Below, one piece after another: positions 60,194 through 64,000 of a stretch of 64,000 nucleotides of DNA. Source of the stretch: Microbacterium cremeum (GTDB lineage Bacteria > Actinomycetota > Actinomycetes > Actinomycetales > Microbacteriaceae); contig NZ_CP063812.1 of the NCBI RefSeq assembly GCF_015277855.1, forward strand, positions 3,844,001-3,908,000, in the 5' to 3' direction. Within the stretch, counting starts at the first letter, position 1; each line of letters starts with the position of its first letter. The notes below the pieces were generated by a model, which was not told where the DNA came from, did no database searches, and saw nothing but the letters and a program-made list of their open reading frames with translations. A program made the position numbers and the translations under genes.

Positions 60194-61174
60194 CTACGCC
60201 GGTTGCGACTGCGCGCGGATGCGCTCGACGGTGCGCAGCACCGCCAGGGTACGAGCGTGGTCGGGCGCGGCATCGGCCCCTGCCACGAGGTCGAGGAAGC
60301 GCCGGATCTCGAACTGCATATTGAGCTCGGGGGCCCCGGTGTTCACCGCCGCATCGCGGAGCACGTGAACGTCGGCCGTGCCGTCGATGCGCCGGAGCGT
60401 CAGCTGTGCGGGCGCCGCGATGTGGTCGATCTCCAGGGTGGCCCGCTCGCCCTGGATCTCGCTCGGCCGCGATGACGCCGTGATCTTCGAGTACGCCACC
60501 TGGGCGGCGAACCCGTCGTAGCGCAGCAGAGCCGCACCGGCCCCGTCGGCGCCCGAGGCCAGGGGGATCGTGACGGCCGCGGCATCCTCCGGCTCTCCGA
60601 AGAGGTCGACGAGCGCACTGACCGCGTACACGCCGAGGTCGTTGAGGGCGCCGCCACCGAGCGCCGGATCGAAGATGTTCACGCGCTCGCCGGAGAGCAC
60701 GCGGTCGTAGCGCGCCGAGCGCTGACAATACGACAGCGACGCTGCGCGTACGGCGCCGAGCTCGGGCAGCAGCCGGCGGACGAGGTCGAACGCGGGGTCG
60801 TACGCGCTGCGCATCGCCTCGAACACGACGGCGCCGTGCGCGGCCGCGTCGTCGATGAGCTCGGCGAACTCGGCTGCCGTGAGCGTCGCCGGCTTCTCGA
60901 TGAACGCGTGACGACCGGCTCGCAGCACCTGCCGCGCCTGGGCGTGGTGCACGGCATTGGGCGACGCGATGTAGAACGCATCGACCTCGCCCGACGTGAG
61001 CAGGGCGTCGAGATCGGCGGATGCCCCGGCCACCCCGTTCTCGGCGGCGAACTCGTGTGCCCGGCCGAGGTCGCGCGAGTACGCGACGGTCGCGGCGATG
61101 CCGTCGACTCCGCGCAGCACCCCGAGGAACGTGCGCACGATCGCGCTCGTGCCGATCGTCGCGAGTCTGATCAT
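60194..61174 (-). CDS. Gfo/Idh/MocA family oxidoreductase
   Basis: 326 aa. N-terminal Rossmann fold MIRLATIGTSAIVRTFL, then DAFYIASPNAVHHAQARQVLRAGRHAFIEKPATLTAAEF with the EKP motif (Lys near residue 95). The C-terminal alpha/beta domain has GGGALNDLGVYAVSALVDLFGEP and MQFEIRRFLDLVAG. It oxidises or reduces a sugar or inositol with NAD(P); substrate unknown. GGAAGGAG ribosome site. Confidence 0.92.
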   Translation of the reverse strand: MIRLATIGTSAIVRTFLGVLRGVDGIAATVAYSRDLGRAHEFAAENGVAGASADLDALLTSGEVDAFYIASPNAVHHAQARQVLRAGRHAFIEKPATLTAAEFAELIDDAAAHGAVVFEAMRSAYDPAFDLVRRLLPELGAVRAASLSYCQRSARYDRVLSGERVNIFDPALGGGALNDLGVYAVSALVDLFGEPEDAAAVTIPLASGADGAGAALLRYDGFAAQVAYSKITASSRPSEIQGERATLEIDHIAAPAQLTLRRIDGTADVHVLRDAAVNTGAPELNMQFEIRRFLDLVAGADAAPDHARTLAVLRTVERIRAQSQPA

Positions 61175-61228
61175 CGGCCGCTCTCCTTCCTGTGACGCAG
61201 GCTAGCCGCAAGAGCGACGACGGGCGAA

Positions 61229-61262
61229 GCCCGGCCCCGCGAACCGCGTCGCGAGGCCGGGC
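61229..61262 (-). terminator. terminator of the surface protein gene
   Basis: 14-bp arms with one mismatch (GCCCGGCCCCGCGA / TCGCGAGGCCGGGC) around a 6-nt loop, 15 nt beyond the stop codon. Confidence 0.75.
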
Positions 61263-61277
61263 GTCGGTCGGTGAAGG

Positions 61278-64000
61278 TCACGTCCTCCGGCGGCGGGTGG
61301 CGGCGACCAGCAGCAGCCCGAGCAGGCTCAGCAGCGTGCCGGCCGCCAGTGTGACGATCGGCAGGGCGGCGCCCGTGACCGGGAGTCCGGCGGGTGCCGA
61401 AGCGAGATAGTGAGACGGGTCGTCGTCGGTGACCGCGCCCCCCACACTCGGGACGTTCGCCGTGACCGAGCCCGTGTTCGCATACGGGCCGGCGACCGCG
61501 ACCCCCAGCGCATTGCACGTGAACGACTCACCGGGCGCGAGCGGCCCCGCCACGACGTTCGACGGCGATCCGGCGCACCAGATCTCCGATGCGGCGACCC
61601 GGTCGTCGGTGACCGTCACGTCCGTGAGCGGGACGTTCCCCGTGTTCGTGACCACGTAGGTCCACTCCACGACCGCCCCGACCCCGAGGGCGACGCCCGG
61701 CGCGGTGTCGGCGTCGTGCCCGTTCGTCGCCTTCTCGATATCGACCGCTGGTGCCGCGCCGAAGTAGTGCGACGGGTCGTCGTCGGTCACCGTGAACGGT
61801 TGCTCGGGATCATCGGGGTTCGGCAGATCGGGCGCCTCGCCGATGACGTCGCTCATGTTGGCGTATTGGCCCGCGATCGCGGTGCCCGTGGCGACGCACG
61901 TGAAGGATGCCTCGGGTGCGAGCGGACCGGGAATCACATTGCTCCCCGTCCCGGCGCAGTCGATCTCCGTCGCCGCGACCATGTCGTCGGTGACGGTGAC
62001 GTCGGAGAGATCCACCGTGCCGGTGTTCGTGACGACATACGTCCACTCGACTCCACCGCCGACCGGAACGTAGGGTCCGGTCGGTTCGTCGGCATCCTCA
62101 CCGTTGGTCGACTTCTCGATGTCGATCGCGCCGAAGTGCCCGAAGTAGTGGGACGGGTCGTCGTCCGTCACCTCGTCCCCCGCCTCCGGTTCACCGTCGA
62201 CGTCGGTGGTCTCGGGCCCGGTGCCGACCACGGTGCCGAGGTTCGCGTACTGTCCGCGGACCGCCGTGCCGGTCGCGACGCACTCGAACGTCCCGCCTGC
62301 CGCGAGCGGGCCGGGGACGACGTTCGAGCCGGTTCCGTCGCAGTCGATGTCGCCCGCCGCGAGCATGTCGTCCGTCACGGTGACGTTCGTGAGAGGCGCA
62401 TTGCCCGTGTTCGTCACGGCATACGTCCAGGTCACCACCGCACCGTCGTAGGTCTGCACTCCCGGCGCGGTGTCGGCGTCCTGCCCGTTCGTCGCCTTCT
62501 CGATATCGACCGCCGGCTGCACGCCGAAGTAGTGCGACGGGTCGGCATCCGTGACCTCGGCACCTGCGACGGTGTCGCCGTCGACGTCGGTCGTCACGGG
62601 CCCCGTGCCGATCACCGTGCCCGTGTTGGCGTACTGGCCGGCGGTCGCGGTGCCGGTGGCGACGCACGTGAAGGACGCCTCGGGCTCGAGCGGGCCCGCG
62701 ATCACATTGCCGCCGGTGCCTTCGCAGTCGATGTCGGCCGCGGGCACCTGGTCGTCGGTCACAGTCACGTTCGTCAATGCGGCGTTGCCGGTGTTGGTGA
62801 TCACATACGTCCATCGCACGGCCCCGCCGACCGTGACCAGCGGGCCGGTCGGGGTGTCGGCATCCTGCCCGTTCGTGGCCTTCTCGATGTCGATCGCGGG
62901 CTGGACGCCGAAGTAGTGCGACGGATCCTCGTCGGTGACCTCCACCTGGGTGGGATCCAGCCCGGTCACCGTTCCGGTGTTCGCATACTGCCCCGCCGTC
63001 GCCGTGCCGGTGGCGACGCAGGTGAAGGATGCCTCCGGGGCGACCGGGCCCGGGACGAGGTTTCCGCCGGTCCCGTCGCAGTCGATGGTCGAGTCGTCCA
63101 CCACGTCGTCGGTCACCGTCACGTTCGTGAGGTCGACCCCGCCGGTGTTGGTCACCACGTACGTCCAGCGCACGTCGCCGCCCACCGTGACAGCCGGCCC
63201 CGACACGGTATCGGCATCCTGCCCGTTCGTCGCCTTCTCGATGTCGATGCCCGGCGCAGGCATGAGCGCGAGGTCGACGGTGAAGTTCGTGAAGACGTCG
63301 GGGATGATGTCACTGCCCAGACCCGCCACGTTGTCACCGAGCGGGCCGTTGCCGCTCTCGAGGAGCCCGTCGTCGTAGATGTACGCGAGTGTGACGGGCG
63401 TGCTCGTCAACCCGGTCACCGTCGGGTCGGGACTGGCGGTGTTGTTGTTGTCGGCGTTCTCGTTCACGTCCTGATCCGGCCGGGACGCCACGAGCCGCAC
63501 GAGATGCTCGGCAAGCGGCGCGCCGTCGGCGAACATCGACGGCGGGATGTGCGCGGTGTAGGTCCCCGCCGGAAGGGCGGCCGCCGACCAGCGGCCGTCG
63601 GCGTCGGTGACGCGTGTCGCGACGACGGATCCGGTGTCGTCCATGACCTGGACCGTGACGCCCGCGACCCCCTGCTCACCCGCGTCGAACCGGCCGTTGC
63701 CGTTCCGGTCGATCCAGACCAGATCGCCGAGCGTGAACCCGGGCATCAGCACGTACGGCTCGTTGGAGAGCAGCGGCTGGTCGGGGAAGGAGGGCGAGAA
63801 GATCATCGCCCGGTTCACGTAGACGTTGTCGAGGTCGTTGCTCGTCGAAACCGCTCCGACCACGGCTCGCACGCGCGACTGCACCGGAAGGGCAGAGCCC
63901 GAGACGAACCGGATCGCCGTGACCGCACCGAATCCGGCTCCGGCGGCGATCTCGCCCTCGGTCTGCCAGAGACCACCCGGTGCCGCCGGATCGGCGTTGG
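61278..64000 (-). CDS. sortase-anchored surface protein with DUF11-like repeats, N-terminus beyond window
   Basis: The frame is open to the window edge (about 906 codons visible); the first visible residues read NADPAAPGGLWQTEGEIAAGAG. A Cna-B/SdrD-B domain starts GDLVWIDRNGNGRFDAGEQG (about 63730-63540). Five repeats of about 115-130 aa, each starting DIEKATNG-x-DAD, begin near 63246, 62896, 62516, 62126 and 61746. Each has VTNTGxxxLTNVTVTDD and ends DDDPSHYFG. The C-terminus is a sorting signal: LPVTG, a hydrophobic stretch and RRRRT. It is probably cell-wall linked and extends from the surface; repeats tend to form stalks or bind ligands. The sortase gene is not in the window. Confidence 0.92.
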   Translation of the reverse strand, partial: NADPAAPGGLWQTEGEIAAGAGFGAVTAIRFVSGSALPVQSRVRAVVGAVSTSNDLDNVYVNRAMIFSPSFPDQPLLSNEPYVLMPGFTLGDLVWIDRNGNGRFDAGEQGVAGVTVQVMDDTGSVVATRVTDADGRWSAAALPAGTYTAHIPPSMFADGAPLAEHLVRLVASRPDQDVNENADNNNTASPDPTVTGLTSTPVTLAYIYDDGLLESGNGPLGDNVAGLGSDIIPDVFTNFTVDLALMPAPGIDIEKATNGQDADTVSGPAVTVGGDVRWTYVVTNTGGVDLTNVTVTDDVVDDSTIDCDGTGGNLVPGPVAPEASFTCVATGTATAGQYANTGTVTGLDPTQVEVTDEDPSHYFGVQPAIDIEKATNGQDADTPTGPLVTVGGAVRWTYVITNTGNAALTNVTVTDDQVPAADIDCEGTGGNVIAGPLEPEASFTCVATGTATAGQYANTGTVIGTGPVTTDVDGDTVAGAEVTDADPSHYFGVQPAVDIEKATNGQDADTAPGVQTYDGAVVTWTYAVTNTGNAPLTNVTVTDDMLAAGDIDCDGTGSNVVPGPLAAGGTFECVATGTAVRGQYANLGTVVGTGPETTDVDGEPEAGDEVTDDDPSHYFGHFGAIDIEKSTNGEDADEPTGPYVPVGGGVEWTYVVTNTGTVDLSDVTVTDDMVAATEIDCAGTGSNVIPGPLAPEASFTCVATGTAIAGQYANMSDVIGEAPDLPNPDDPEQPFTVTDDDPSHYFGAAPAVDIEKATNGHDADTAPGVALGVGAVVEWTYVVTNTGNVPLTDVTVTDDRVAASEIWCAGSPSNVVAGPLAPGESFTCNALGVAVAGPYANTGSVTANVPSVGGAVTDDDPSHYLASAPAGLPVTGAALPIVTLAAGTLLSLLGLLLVAATRRRRT

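Noticed and set aside
1..64000. tRNA, rRNA or replication-origin sequences
   Set aside because: No cloverleaf-like GTTCNANNC with matching acceptor arms, no rRNA segments and no DnaA-box cluster were noticed by eye. A tRNAscan run would be decisive.

Overview
The window is chromosomal DNA of a high-GC actinobacterium, most likely a Microbacteriaceae member close to Microbacterium. This rests on the strong GC bias, actinobacterial gene families (GAF-ANTAR pair, DUF222/HNH nuclease, CopD-CtaG fusion, class I PurB), a DtxR/IdeR iron box, and two dispersed repeat families that recur between and inside genes. I saw no tRNA, rRNA, insertion sequence, prophage or CRISPR array.

Layout. 1-10.4 kb is a glycan-degradation region: the 3' part of a heparinase II/III-family protein, two paralogous regulators that join a DeoR-type DNA-binding domain to a LacI-type sugar-binding domain, and a 1,806-residue secreted GH59-like glycosidase. 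A NAD(P)-binding oxidoreductase and its divergent HxlR regulator lie between. 10.4-19.2 kb has an EamA transporter coupled to a serine-hydrolase-like lipoprotein that has lost its catalytic motifs, DUF2470 and an iron-box-controlled heme oxygenase, a PIF1-like helicase, a membrane-anchored protein, a CopD-CtaG copper/oxidase-assembly fusion and HU. 19.4-24.6 kb carries a GAF-ANTAR gene pair, TetR plus hydrolase, an HSL-type esterase and a K+-channel-like protein.

24.7-33.7 kb is mostly on the minus strand and is rich in zinc biology. It holds the cysteine-poor ribosomal proteins L28-L33-S14, a DNA glycosylase, TIGR03943 plus its UPF0718 permease, a Fur-family (Zur-like) regulator and znuACB with a Zur-type box. 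A five-copy hairpin array separates znuB from zur. 33.8-38.7 kb is an aminotransferase-E1alpha-E1beta-E2 2-oxoacid dehydrogenase operon. 38.7-54.9 kb contains a small holin-like membrane protein, a WXG100-like protein coupled to a frameshifted alpha/beta hydrolase, a secreted nuclease, a tyrosine phosphatase, purB, a second frameshifted membrane gene, a PLP decarboxylase, CsbD, and a phytase-like/GDPD fusion. 55-64 kb has a DUF222-HNH gene with a structured leader, a MATE exporter, an ArsR-CDF metal efflux pair and the C-terminal half of a sortase-anchored repeat protein.

The signals most worth a second look are at DNA/RNA level: (1) dispersed repeats that sit in frame inside at least three proteins; (2) the hairpin array between znuB and zur, whose single A/C mismatch becomes a G-U pair only in the minus-strand RNA; (3) heavy over-use of GGATGCC/GGCATCC; (4) about fifteen genes whose -10 hexamer lies exactly 6-7 nt before the start codon, i.e. 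leaderless transcripts; (5) two apparent frameshifts, which may be assembly errors.
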